Source of the DNA: Bifidobacterium gallicum DSM 20093 = LMG 11596
Lineage (GTDB): Bacteria; Actinomycetota; Actinomycetes; Actinomycetales; Bifidobacteriaceae
Reading direction: 5' to 3'
Assembly (NCBI RefSeq): GCF_000741205.1
Contig: NZ_JGYW01000005.1
Coordinates: forward strand, 62,001-126,000
DNA: 64,000 bases
Shown here piece after piece: positions 46,348-54,319 of this stretch. The translations under genes were made by a program, and so were the position numbers. The notes under the pieces were generated by a model. It saw only the letters and a program-made list of their open reading frames with translations, did not search any database and was not told the origin of the DNA. Each line of letters starts with the position of its first letter. Positions within the stretch are counted from its first letter, which is position 1.

Positions 46348-47451
46348 ATGCGTCGAGGACCCTTGCAGGCAGGGGAGAAGGTGCAGTTTACCGACCGCAG
46401 ATCCAATAAGATTACCGATCAGCTGGTGCCGGGAGGTTGTACGCAAACCTCACATGGATTGATTTTGCATGATGATGTGATTGGCCGCACGGAAGGCATC
46501 GTGGTGACCACGGTGACTGGCAAGCGTGAATCCCAGGTCAACAGTAACCATCCGGAGCGCGACGCCAACAAGCCGTGGAAAGCCACGCGCGCCATTGGCG
46601 GTTGGCAGTTTGCCGTCATGCGTCCGCGTTTGGCTGATTATGTGTTGTCGATGCCCCGAGGCGCCCAAATCATGTATCCCAAGGATATCGCCCAAGTCAT
46701 TCAGCTGGCTGATATCCGTTCAGGCATGAACGTGCTTGAATCCGGTGCCGGTTCGGGTGCCATGAGCATCAATTTGCTTGACGCCGTTGATGAGCGCGGC
46801 CAGTTGACCACCATTGAGCTGCGGCCTGAATTTGCGCGTATCGCCTGGTCGAACGCCGCGCTGTATTTCGGGTGTGAGCCTTCATGGTGGCATTTGTTGA
46901 CCGGTGATTTTGACTCGGTCGCAGCCACGTTGCCTGAACATTCCTACGACCGTATTGTGCTCGATATGCTCGATCCGTGGAATCGTTTGGAACAAGCGTA
47001 TCGTGTGATTGCGCCTGGCGGCATACTGTGTGCGTATGTGACAACAACAACCCAGATTTCCCGTCTTGCTGAAGCGTTGCGCGAATCGGGGCATTGGACC
47101 GAACCGCAAATCCAGGAAACATTGGAACGCAATTGGAAAGCGACAGGTTTGGCCATTCGCCCGGACCACCAGATGATCGGCCACACGGGATTCCTCGTGA
47201 TCAGCCGTACCATGGCACCGGGGTTTGACGCGTTGCGCAAACGTGACCGCGCCACCAAAGACACGATGACCGACGTTGATTCGCTCACGGCACAAGAACG
47301 CGCTGAACGGTTGGAAGACTTGGAATTGCGTGATATTTCCGATCGCAAGTTGTCGAAAGTGCTTCGTGATCTGACACGACAGATGAACGCGTTAGAATCG
47401 GACCAGCCAGCAGACCAGCCCGGCATCAGTGTGAAGGAGCATGAGCGGTGA
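46348..47451 (+). CDS. trmI: tRNA (adenine-58-N1)-methyltransferase TrmI
   Basis: Makes m1A58 in the T loop of tRNA. The 367-residue protein has an N-terminal beta domain (MRRGPLQAGEKVQFTDRR), the Rossmann SAM motif VLESGAGSGAMSINLL near residue 130, and DMLDPWNRLEQAYRVIAPGG in the active-site region. The C-terminal 45 residues (after ALRKRDRATKD) form a variable helical tail. AAAGGAGGAG precedes the ATG. The stop overlaps the sixA-like gene by four bases. Confidence 0.93.
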   Translation: MRRGPLQAGEKVQFTDRRSNKITDQLVPGGCTQTSHGLILHDDVIGRTEGIVVTTVTGKRESQVNSNHPERDANKPWKATRAIGGWQFAVMRPRLADYVLSMPRGAQIMYPKDIAQVIQLADIRSGMNVLESGAGSGAMSINLLDAVDERGQLTTIELRPEFARIAWSNAALYFGCEPSWWHLLTGDFDSVAATLPEHSYDRIVLDMLDPWNRLEQAYRVIAPGGILCAYVTTTTQISRLAEALRESGHWTEPQIQETLERNWKATGLAIRPDHQMIGHTGFLVISRTMAPGFDALRKRDRATKDTMTDVDSLTAQERAERLEDLELRDISDRKLSKVLRDLTRQMNALESDQPADQPGISVKEHER

Positions 47452-47999
47452 ATGTGAAGAAGCTCGCCAAAGCTATCCGTAAACAAGATTATGTGCTCGT
47501 CATCATGCGCCATGCAAAGACGGAACCGTTCCATGCCAGCGGGGATTTCAATCGCGAATTGACCGACAAAGGGCTCAAGCAAGCCAAGACCATGGCCAAA
47601 GGGTTGCGCGAATTGGGATTAGTGCCTGATCAAATTGACTGTTCCAGTGCTGTACGCGCCAAACAAACCTGTATGCGCATGCTCAAAACTTTTGGCGACA
47701 AACCCAAAGTGGATTGGCACAAAAGCTTGTATGGCGATGGCATGCAAGCCGTGTTCGACGCGTTGCATGGTTGCAAAGAGAAGCGTCATACGCTGATGGT
47801 GCTTGGCCATGAGCCAACCGTGTCGATGGCAAGCCAATGGTTGGCCAACCCCGCCTCCGACCAGCATTTGCTTGACCTGCTCAATCTGGGATTGCCTACC
47901 GCGACCTGCGTAATTTTTGGCTCATCGGCCCCGTTCAAATCATGGGATATGCGGCAGGCCACATTACTGGCGGTGTTGGGCCCCAAGGATTTCGACTGA
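47448..47999 (+). CDS. SixA-like histidine phosphatase
   Basis: A 183-residue histidine phosphatase superfamily protein: the RHG-type motif is IMRHAKTEPF near residues 20-28, and the second His is in VLGHEPTVSM near 125. This is the SixA branch, which removes phosphate from phosphohistidine in signalling proteins, though the substrate here is unknown. The GTG start overlaps trmI by four bases, with GAAGGAG upstream, so both are co-translated. Confidence 0.85.
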   Translation: MNVKKLAKAIRKQDYVLVIMRHAKTEPFHASGDFNRELTDKGLKQAKTMAKGLRELGLVPDQIDCSSAVRAKQTCMRMLKTFGDKPKVDWHKSLYGDGMQAVFDALHGCKEKRHTLMVLGHEPTVSMASQWLANPASDQHLLDLLNLGLPTATCVIFGSSAPFKSWDMRQATLLAVLGPKDFD

Positions 48000-48047
48000 A
48001 CCAGTGGTAACGACCAATATCATCACTGTTGCTGAGCTCGCAATGGC

Positions 48048-48076
48048 TTGCATAACGGTATGCCGGCAATCATAAT
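48048..48076 (+). promoter_or_regulatory. metE promoter
   Basis: TTGCAT (48048-48053), exactly 17 bases, CATAAT (48071-48076). Start of transcription near 48083; the leader is about 72 bases. Confidence 0.65.
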
Positions 48077-48091
48077 GTGAGATGCATAAGG

Positions 48092-48114
48092 CTAGCATAT
48101 GGCCGGATTGCTAG
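48092..48114. promoter_or_regulatory. Dyad in the metE leader
   Basis: CTAGCA and TGCTAG flank 11 bases (TATGGCCGGAT) right after the predicted transcription start. A related GCCGG-CAAT segment at 48062-48070 lies in the promoter spacer. A repressor site or small hairpin is likely; no SAM or B12 riboswitch fits in the short leader. Confidence 0.45.
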
Positions 48115-48154
48115 TGTTTCCCCCAATCATTCACCATTATGATTCGGAGGACAG

Positions 48155-50455
48155 ATGACCGTTCTGACATCAGTGTCAGGGTTCCCGCGTATCGGCGGCG
48201 ACCGTGAGCTCAAGAAAACCATTGAAGCCTATTGGAAGGGCAATGCCACACTTGCCGATGTGGTCGCTATGGGTCATGAGCTGCGCATGCGACACTGGAT
48301 GCTTCAGAAAGACATGGGCATCGATTTAATTCCGAGCAATGATTTCAGTTATTACGATCAAATGCTCGACACGGCCATGCTGCTCAATGTGATTCCGCAA
48401 CGCTACCGTGACTTGGGTTTCAACAATCCTGAAGAGACCATGTTCGCCATGGCCCGCGGCTACCAGGGTGAGCATGGGGACGTGACCGCATTGCCGATGA
48501 AGAAGTGGTTCACCACCAACTACCACTATCTTGTTCCTGAATATGAACAAGGCACGTCAATCCAATTGAACGGCACTGCACCGTTCGACGCGTTCGTGGA
48601 AGCGCAAGAAGCCGGCATCCACACCAAGCCCGTGCTGATTGGCCCTTACACGTTCTTGAAGTTCCTGCGTGGCGCCGATGCGGAAGAAATCACGGTCACC
48701 GATGCGTTGGAAGAACAGATCAGCACAGCCTACGAACAGATTCTGCGCCGTTTTGCCGAATTGGGCGCCACATGGATCCAAATTGACGAACCCGCTTTGG
48801 CAATGGACAAGAGTGACGCCGACATCGCATTGTTCCGCCGTTTGCACGCCTGCATCCTGGCGGCACGTGAAGGTGACGTCAAAGTATTGCTCAACACATA
48901 CTTCGGCCACATCGCCGACGTGTACGCCACGGTATGCGAACTGGGCTTTGACGGCATTGGCCTCGACATGTGTGAAGGCAAAGAGCAAAACCTGGTGGCT
49001 GTGCAACAGCATGGCGTACCGCAAGACACCACGCTGTTCGCAGGCGTGGTCAATGGCCGCAACATTTGGCGCAATGATTTCGCACAAAGCCTTGGTGTGA
49101 TCGACGCCTTGCTCACCAAGACGGACCATGTGGCCGTAAGCACGGCAAGCTCATTGCTGCACGTGCCCTTTAGTACAGCCAGCGAAACGCAACTGGGCGA
49201 CGACGTGCTGCGCCATTTCGCATTCGCCGTTGAAAAACTCGGCGAACTGCGAGCGTTGGCGGACTTGGCCCAAGCAGACGAGGACGCTCGCCGCACCAGC
49301 GCCATATTGGCCGACAACCAAGCGTTGTTTGATGGTTCACGCGTGAGCGCAGATGAGGCGGTGAAGCAGCGTATCGCCGCATTGGGCGATGACGATTATG
49401 TGCGACATCCAGCGCGCAACCAACGCCGTACATTGCAGCATGAAGCGTTGAACCTGCCATTGTTGCCCACAACGACAATCGGATCATTCCCGCAAACAGC
49501 CCAAGTGCGCGCGGAACGAGCCAAACTACGCAAAGGCACAATCACCCAGGACGAGTATGACGAGTTCATCCGTACCTGCATTGATGACGCCATCATCCGC
49601 CAAGAGGAACTCGGCCTGGATGTGCTCGTCCACGGCGAATTCGAACGCAATGACATGGTCGAATACTTCGGCCAGAACCTCAACGGCTTCCTGTTCACCA
49701 AGAACGCTTGGGTGCAATCATATGGCACACGCTGCGTCAAGCCACCCATCGTATGGAGCGACGTGTCACGTGCACGTCCAATCACAGTGCAATGGAGCTC
49801 CTACGCACAATCCAAAACCGACAAGCCCATGAAAGGCATGCTGACCGGACCGGTCACCATACTCAACTGGTCGTGGCCGCGTGAAGACATCAGCAAGCAG
49901 GAACAAACCCAGCAGCTCGCGCTCGCCATTCGCGATGAGGTGCTTGATTTGGAAGCCGCCGGCATCACGGTAATCCAAATTGACGAGGCGGCCCTTCGTG
50001 AGAAACTGCCGCTGCGCCGCGATGACTGGCATAGTGAGTATTTGGATTGGGCGGTGCCTGCGTTCCGTCTCGTGCACAGTGCGGTCAAACCCACTACGCA
50101 AATCCATACGCACATGTGCTATTCGGAATTCAACGACATCATCCGCGATATCGATGCCATGGATGCCGATGTGATCAGTTTCGAAGCCTCGCGTGGGGAT
50201 TTGGTCGTGCTTGACGCGATTCAGGAATCCGCATTCGAAACCGAAGCGGGACCAGGTGTCTACGACATCCATTCGCCTCGTATCCCATCCGTCGAAGAAA
50301 TTGAGGACCGCATCACGCAGATTCTCGACAAAATGGATGCGCAGCAAGTGTGGATCAATCCCGATTGCGGTCTCAAAACGCGTGGCGAGCATGAAACCTG
50401 GGCAAGCTTGGCCAATCTGGTTGAAGCGGCCCGGCACACGCGCGCAATGTTGTGA
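48155..50455 (+). CDS. metE: Cobalamin-independent methionine synthase
   Basis: Transfers a methyl group from methyltetrahydrofolate-triglutamate to homocysteine. The 766-residue protein has the two barrel halves typical of MetE: the N-terminal one starts [16 protein letters not shown], and the C-terminal catalytic one holds the Zn ligands in [10 protein letters not shown] (His, Cys, near residue 650) and NPDCGLKTR (Cys near 735). CGGAGGAC precedes the ATG. Works with metF, 97 bases downstream, and with the sulfhydrylase at 13.8 kb. Confidence 0.97.
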   Translation: MTVLTSVSGFPRIGGDRELKKTIEAYWKGNATLADVVAMGHELRMRHWMLQKDMGIDLIPSNDFSYYDQMLDTAMLLNVIPQRYRDLGFNNPEETMFAMARGYQGEHGDVTALPMKKWFTTNYHYLVPEYEQGTSIQLNGTAPFDAFVEAQEAGIHTKPVLIGPYTFLKFLRGADAEEITVTDALEEQISTAYEQILRRFAELGATWIQIDEPALAMDKSDADIALFRRLHACILAAREGDVKVLLNTYFGHIADVYATVCELGFDGIGLDMCEGKEQNLVAVQQHGVPQDTTLFAGVVNGRNIWRNDFAQSLGVIDALLTKTDHVAVSTASSLLHVPFSTASETQLGDDVLRHFAFAVEKLGELRALADLAQADEDARRTSAILADNQALFDGSRVSADEAVKQRIAALGDDDYVRHPARNQRRTLQHEALNLPLLPTTTIGSFPQTAQVRAERAKLRKGTITQDEYDEFIRTCIDDAIIRQEELGLDVLVHGEFERNDMVEYFGQNLNGFLFTKNAWVQSYGTRCVKPPIVWSDVSRARPITVQWSSYAQSKTDKPMKGMLTGPVTILNWSWPREDISKQEQTQQLALAIRDEVLDLEAAGITVIQIDEAALREKLPLRRDDWHSEYLDWAVPAFRLVHSAVKPTTQIHTHMCYSEFNDIIRDIDAMDADVISFEASRGDLVVLDAIQESAFETEAGPGVYDIHSPRIPSVEEIEDRITQILDKMDAQQVWINPDCGLKTRGEHETWASLANLVEAARHTRAML

Positions 50456-50510
50456 CGCCAGGCAGTCGACTATGGCAAGGCTCCGGCACATGCACGCATG
50501 ACAGCTAAGA

Positions 50511-50548
50511 CAACGGCTTCCCTGATGGCATACATAGGGAAGCCGTTG
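50511..50548 (+). terminator. Hairpin between metE and metF
   Basis: Perfect 13-bp stem CAACGGCTTCCCT / AGGGAAGCCGTTG with a 12-base loop, no T-run, ending four bases before the first possible metF start. May lower metF expression relative to metE or mark a partial terminator. Confidence 0.6.
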
Positions 50549-50552
50549 CCAT

Positions 50553-51467
50553 ATGCATCATCCGATGCACACCAGATTTGATTATGAGAAACGGAATCAA
50601 CATGAGACACGACCCCATTTTACGTTGGAAGTGTTCCCTCCCAAACGCAACGCTTCCGTCGGCACCATTTATGACACGTTGGACGGGTTGACCGGACTGA
50701 AACCCGACTTCATTTCCGTCACGTACGGCACAGGCCTATCGGCCGACCGTACCGCCACCGCCCGCATCGCCCATACAATTCATCATGAATACGGCATCAA
50801 CGCGGTGGCACATTTGACCGCACAATATTTGACGGCCGACGATGTTGATGAGGCGTTGGCGATGTTCGACGACGCCCACGTGTCCGGCATATTGGCTTTG
50901 CGCGGCGACCGCAATCCCGATCGCGAACCCGTCAACGTGTTCACCCATGCCAGCGATTTGACGGCATATATTCGCCAGCGTCGTCCCGACTTGGAAATCC
51001 TTGGCGCCTGTTACCCCGAGAAACACCCTCAAGCATCAACATTGCAAGAGGACGTCGATAACCTCAAACGCAAAGTGGATGCGGGCGCCACACGTTTGAT
51101 TTCCCAATTGTTCTATGACAACGATGATTATTACCGTTTCCTCGATTTGGCCCGTGACGCGGGCATCACCGTACCGATTGAAGCGGGCATCATGCCTGTC
51201 ACCAACGCCAAATCAGTCAGGCGCATGACCTCCATGTGCGCGTCACGAGTCCCCGCACCAGTGGAACAAATGCTCACACGTTGGTCGGATGATCCGGCAA
51301 CCTTGCAACAAGCCGGCATCATATACGCCAGTCAACAGATTGCCGACCTGGTCGCGCATGGCGTGGATGGCATCCACCTGTATACGATGAACCGTCCGGC
51401 GGTGGCACGGCGCATCTGGACGAACGTGCAGGACCTGTTCACGGCGGACCAGCAACCTCAGGCATGA
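50553..51467 (+). CDS. metF: 5,10-methylenetetrahydrofolate reductase
   Basis: FAD enzyme that makes methyltetrahydrofolate for MetE. The 304-residue barrel has the entry strand FTLEVFPPKRNAS near residue 24 with the conserved catalytic Glu, then ALRGDRNPD near 115 and QLFYDNDDYYRFLD near 190. The start is uncertain: ATGs at 50553 and 50565 are in frame, and neither has a strong site. Paired with metE. Confidence 0.93.
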   Translation: MHHPMHTRFDYEKRNQHETRPHFTLEVFPPKRNASVGTIYDTLDGLTGLKPDFISVTYGTGLSADRTATARIAHTIHHEYGINAVAHLTAQYLTADDVDEALAMFDDAHVSGILALRGDRNPDREPVNVFTHASDLTAYIRQRRPDLEILGACYPEKHPQASTLQEDVDNLKRKVDAGATRLISQLFYDNDDYYRFLDLARDAGITVPIEAGIMPVTNAKSVRRMTSMCASRVPAPVEQMLTRWSDDPATLQQAGIIYASQQIADLVAHGVDGIHLYTMNRPAVARRIWTNVQDLFTADQQPQA

Positions 51468-51552
51468 CATGGACGTTGACGCATGACTTGCTCGACTGTT
51501 CAACCGTATGGCCGGCTGACCGGCTGATGATGACAGTCAAGCAGGTCATACG

Positions 51553-52512
51553 TCAATGATGTTCAATCGTGTTCAACGCTTGCGACCGCGTTTGAGTGGA
51601 GACGACGGTTGTGCCGGCTTGAGCATCGGGAAGCGCTCGCGCAATCCGCGTTTGCATACGGGGATGGCCGCGATTACCACGCCAACAATAACCGCACCGA
51701 TCGCCACCCAAGACGCGATGTCGAAGTTCAACAGCATGAGGATTACCACAAGGCTGCAGGACGCAATGCCTGAGAGCTGTTGGAATTTGTTTTGCTGTTC
51801 CGTCACTTGACTTGATTTCAGTGGTTTGTGCAGTCAGATGTTCACCAACCACAAGTTCTCGGCGCATGACAATGATGCGGTCGGAAACAGCGAACACGTC
51901 AGGCAGATTATGGCATACCATGACAATGGCGCGGCCTTGACGGCGCAACCGCACGAGATAATCAAGCACTTCCGCGGTTTGGATCACCGATAGTGACGCT
52001 GTGGGCTCGTCCAACACGATGCTGTGTGGATCGCGCAGCAGTGTGCGGGCTATCGCCACGCTCTGGCGTTGGCCTCCCGACAGTGAGTTGATGTCCCGAC
52101 TCGCACTGATGGATGCGGATAACGAGTCCAATGCTTGTCTGGCTTGCCTATGCATGGCATCGTCGTCACGAACGCCGCCGTATTGGGTCAACTCATTGCC
52201 GAGGAACAGATTGGCTGCAACATCAAGGTTGTCGCAGAACTCGGGATTTTGGAATACGGCGGCCACTCCCAATTGCGTGGCATGCCTAGGGGAGGTGAAG
52301 GTCACCGTTTCATTGTTCAACTCAATATGGCCGGCATCGGGTTGAATCAAGCCTGCAATGACATGAACCAACGTGGTCTTGCCTGCACCGTTGTCGCCCA
52401 CAATGGCCGTGATCTCATGCGCGTGGATGTCAACATCAACGCAGCGTAACGCTTCATTATGCCCGAACTGCTTGCTGACGCCTTTGAGTGACATCACCGG
52501 TTGTACCGACAT
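51553..52512 (-). CDS. Sugar ABC transporter ATPase (FrcA/RbsA-like) with aberrant C-terminus
   Basis: Residues 1-233 are a complete single-domain sugar ABC ATPase: Walker A GDNGAGKTT near 39-47, Q-loop VFQNPEF, signature LSGGQRQSVA near 144, Walker B SIVLDEPTAS near 164, H-loop MVCHNLPD, ending LTAQTTEI as in carbohydrate importers. Beyond that the frame continues 86 residues of non-protein-like sequence (Cys-, Arg- and His-rich), while a hydrophobic, protein-like frame opens beside it at 51806. A frameshift or fusion at about 51,810 is inferred. The start is the ATG at 52512 rather than 52542. The neighbouring permease is a pseudogene and no binding protein gene is near, so this ATPase probably has no partner at this locus. 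Confidence 0.7.
   Translation of the reverse strand: MSVQPVMSLKGVSKQFGHNEALRCVDVDIHAHEITAIVGDNGAGKTTLVHVIAGLIQPDAGHIELNNETVTFTSPRHATQLGVAAVFQNPEFCDNLDVAANLFLGNELTQYGGVRDDDAMHRQARQALDSLSASISASRDINSLSGGQRQSVAIARTLLRDPHSIVLDEPTASLSVIQTAEVLDYLVRLRRQGRAIVMVCHNLPDVFAVSDRIIVMRRELVVGEHLTAQTTEIKSSDGTAKQIPTALRHCVLQPCGNPHAVELRHRVLGGDRCGYCWRGNRGHPRMQTRIARALPDAQAGTTVVSTQTRSQALNTIEHH
51573..51806 (-). CDS. Hydrophobic 77-residue ORF overlapping the ATPase tail, unknown
   Basis: A GTG at 51806 opens a frame whose product has two close hydrophobic segments (SCSLVVILMLLNFDIASW, then VAIGAVIVGVVIAAIPV) and a very basic tail ending PLKRGRKR, like a small membrane protein with a positive-inside end. It lies in another frame than the ATPase, whose own frame is implausible here. 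It may be a separate small gene or the 3' end of a protein fused by frameshift to the ATPase. No ribosome binding site is visible. Confidence 0.45.
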   Translation of the reverse strand: MTEQQNKFQQLSGIASCSLVVILMLLNFDIASWVAIGAVIVGVVIAAIPVCKRGLRERFPMLKPAQPSSPLKRGRKR

Positions 52513-52613
52513 GTATCCGACCCTCCCCGCACATGTGTGCAATTCCCTTTACTCTACCCGTTTTCCACATCAGCGTCGCCATGTTCCGCATGATGTCACA
52601 TGCCCACTAATAC

Positions 52614-52756
52614 TTACTGCGCATTGGTCTTGGCTTCCTCGGCGGCCATGAGCGCAGCGCCGATGGCCGCCCCATTGATAGGGAAGCGTGAGGGCAGCAC
52701 ATCAATGACGTCGAGCACATTGGGAAACAGCAACCGTTGCAACGCTTGCGACAACG
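52614..52756 (-). pseudogene. C-terminal remnant, probably of a ROK-family regulator
   Basis: Read on the minus strand, about 47 codons end in TAA at 52616-52614 and encode a protein-like tail: PLSQALQRLLFPNVLDVIDV, then LPSRFPINGAAIGAALMAAE. The Gly/Ala-rich end resembles the closing helix of ROK repressors and sugar kinases, which often flank sugar ABC transporter genes. Upstream the sequence switches abruptly into plus-strand permease coding, so only the 3' tail survives. The ROK label rests on a short match and is tentative. Confidence 0.45.
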
Positions 52757-53718
52757 GTTCGATTGTCGCGTTCGTGGGCGGTGTCTGCGCCATACTTATG
52801 GAACGTCAAGGTGTCAACTGGATTGTTGCCATTCTCATCGCGCTCATGGTCGGTTTGGTCATCGGCTGCTGGCAGGGCTTCTGGATCGCGTACGTCGGCA
52901 TCCCGGGTTTCATCACAACACTGGCCGGCATGCTGATCTTCCGCGGCTTGGCCACGGTCATCGTCGGTGAATCCGTGCCGATCACTTCTCCGGAATTCCG
53001 CGCCATCGCCAGGAACTACCTGCCGAACATTTTCGGCTGGTAGGGTCTGTTCGACGGGTTGACGATTGTGGTCGGTATCGTATGCGCCGTAGTGTTCGCC
53101 TACTGCCAGCTGCGTCGTCGCCAGCGCGTCGCCAAAGCCGGTTTGACTCCTGAACCGATGGCCCTGGCTGTCACGAAGATTGTCATTGCGATCCTGCTGA
53201 TCGGTGTTGTCACTTACCTGCTGGGCTTGTCGGGCAACGCCACGCAAGGCGGTATCCCGATCATGCTCGTCATCCTCGCCGTACTCGTGTTCGTTTACAA
53301 CTTCATCCTGACACGCACCGTGTTCGGCCGTCACGTCTATGCCGTGGGCGCCAATCGCAAGGCGGCCATTCTCTCGGGCATCAATACGAAACTCGTTGAT
53401 TTCAAGCTGTTCGTACACATGGGCTTCCTGTCCGCTGTCGCCGCCGTGTGTGTGCTGTCCCGTCTGGCTTCCGCCACAGCCCAAACCGGCATGGAATTCG
53501 AAATGGACGCGATCGTATCCTGCTTCATCGGTGGTACAGCCGTCACCGGTGGCGTCGGCACGATTCCGGGCGCTGTGGTTGGCGCACTCGTCATGGGTGT
53601 GATCAACCAGGGCCTGTCAATCATGGGTGTGGACACGGCAGTCGTCAAGACAATCAAGGGTCTCATCCTGTTGCTCGCTGTCGCTGTCGACATCATGTCC
53701 AAGCGCAAGAAGGCCTGA
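52750..53718 (+). pseudogene. Sugar ABC transporter permease, truncated and interrupted by an amber stop
   Basis: From GSIVAFVGGVCAILME onward the frame encodes a ribose/xylose-type inner-membrane permease (IAYVGIPGFITTLAGMLIFRG, then FGRHVYAVGANRKAA, the EAA-like loop, and TGGVGTIPGAVVGALVMGV). About the first 100 residues of the family are missing, and an in-frame TAG at 53041-53043 breaks the protein after NIFGW; the same frame carries on at once with GLFDGLTIVVG. The remaining sequence is otherwise well kept, so the decay looks recent. Confidence 0.85.
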
Positions 53719-53838
53719 CCTTCCTCGCGCACCGGCCTGCAAACCCAACCGCGCAGTACAGGCCAGTGCGCAATAACCTGGTAGATATCCCCAACTTCAC
53801 CTGCATCAGATCACGTCCCACGACTTCAAGGATTCATC

Positions 53839-54108
53839 ATGAAACTCAACGCCGCCAGCCGAGCCCGCCTGTACGCATTGACCAGCGTAGCCACAGCCAT
53901 TTGGTTCGTGCAAAACATTGTGCAAACCCAGGTTGACGGCACGTTGTTCACCTGGTCGAACATCATTTTCTCGCTGTGCATCCTGATCGTATGCGTGTAT
54001 TGCGCTGTCAACGCCGTCAAAGGCTGGGTCACGCACAGCGTCGGCGACACGACCGGCCAGACTGCTGATCACACCCAGAAAGGAGCCGCTATTCACCCCA
54101 AGTCGTAA
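53839..54108 (+). CDS. Small two-span membrane protein after the permease relic, unknown
   Basis: An 89-residue product with hydrophobic stretches at about residues 10-29 (LYALTSVATAIWFVQNIV) and 40-62 (IIFSLCILIVCVYCAVNAV) and a polar tail. CAAGGA lies six bases before the ATG. Position directly after the permease relic suggests it belonged to the same transporter operon. No domain recognised. Confidence 0.65.
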   Translation: MKLNAASRARLYALTSVATAIWFVQNIVQTQVDGTLFTWSNIIFSLCILIVCVYCAVNAVKGWVTHSVGDTTGQTADHTQKGAAIHPKS

Positions 54109-54194
54109 TTGCTGTACAGCCAGCGCACTGAGGTTCCATGAGGGAACCTTTCCAAGCGGTTCGTTGGATTCCTTCTTCTTCTCTATTTCTCTCA

Positions 54195-54240
54195 TATGCG
54201 ACGTGGACGTTCCATCCGTTGGCAACGCCCACGTCGCATA
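54195..54240. terminator. Long hairpin upstream of glnE, no U-tract
   Basis: Perfect 12-bp arms TATGCGACGTGG (54195-54206) and CCACGTCGCATA (54229-54240), continued inside by CGTT/AACG after one mismatch. A weaker hairpin (AGGTTCC/GGAACCT) lies at 54131-54149. It probably closes the preceding unit. Confidence 0.6.
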
Positions 54241-54319
54241 CGCATGCCCCCTCCGGTATCTACCAGTCCTTGCAGTGCTTGCTATGTTCTGACACAACAA
54301 TGGTGTACTACTGGAGTGT

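Noticed and set aside
48083-48154. SAM or cobalamin riboswitch upstream of metE
   Set aside because: The leader is only about 70 bases and shows none of the conserved cores; only a short dyad is present.
52702-53484. 260-codon minus-strand frame opposite the permease relic
   Set aside because: Very polar, low-complexity product mirroring a membrane protein; the plus strand carries clear permease motifs.
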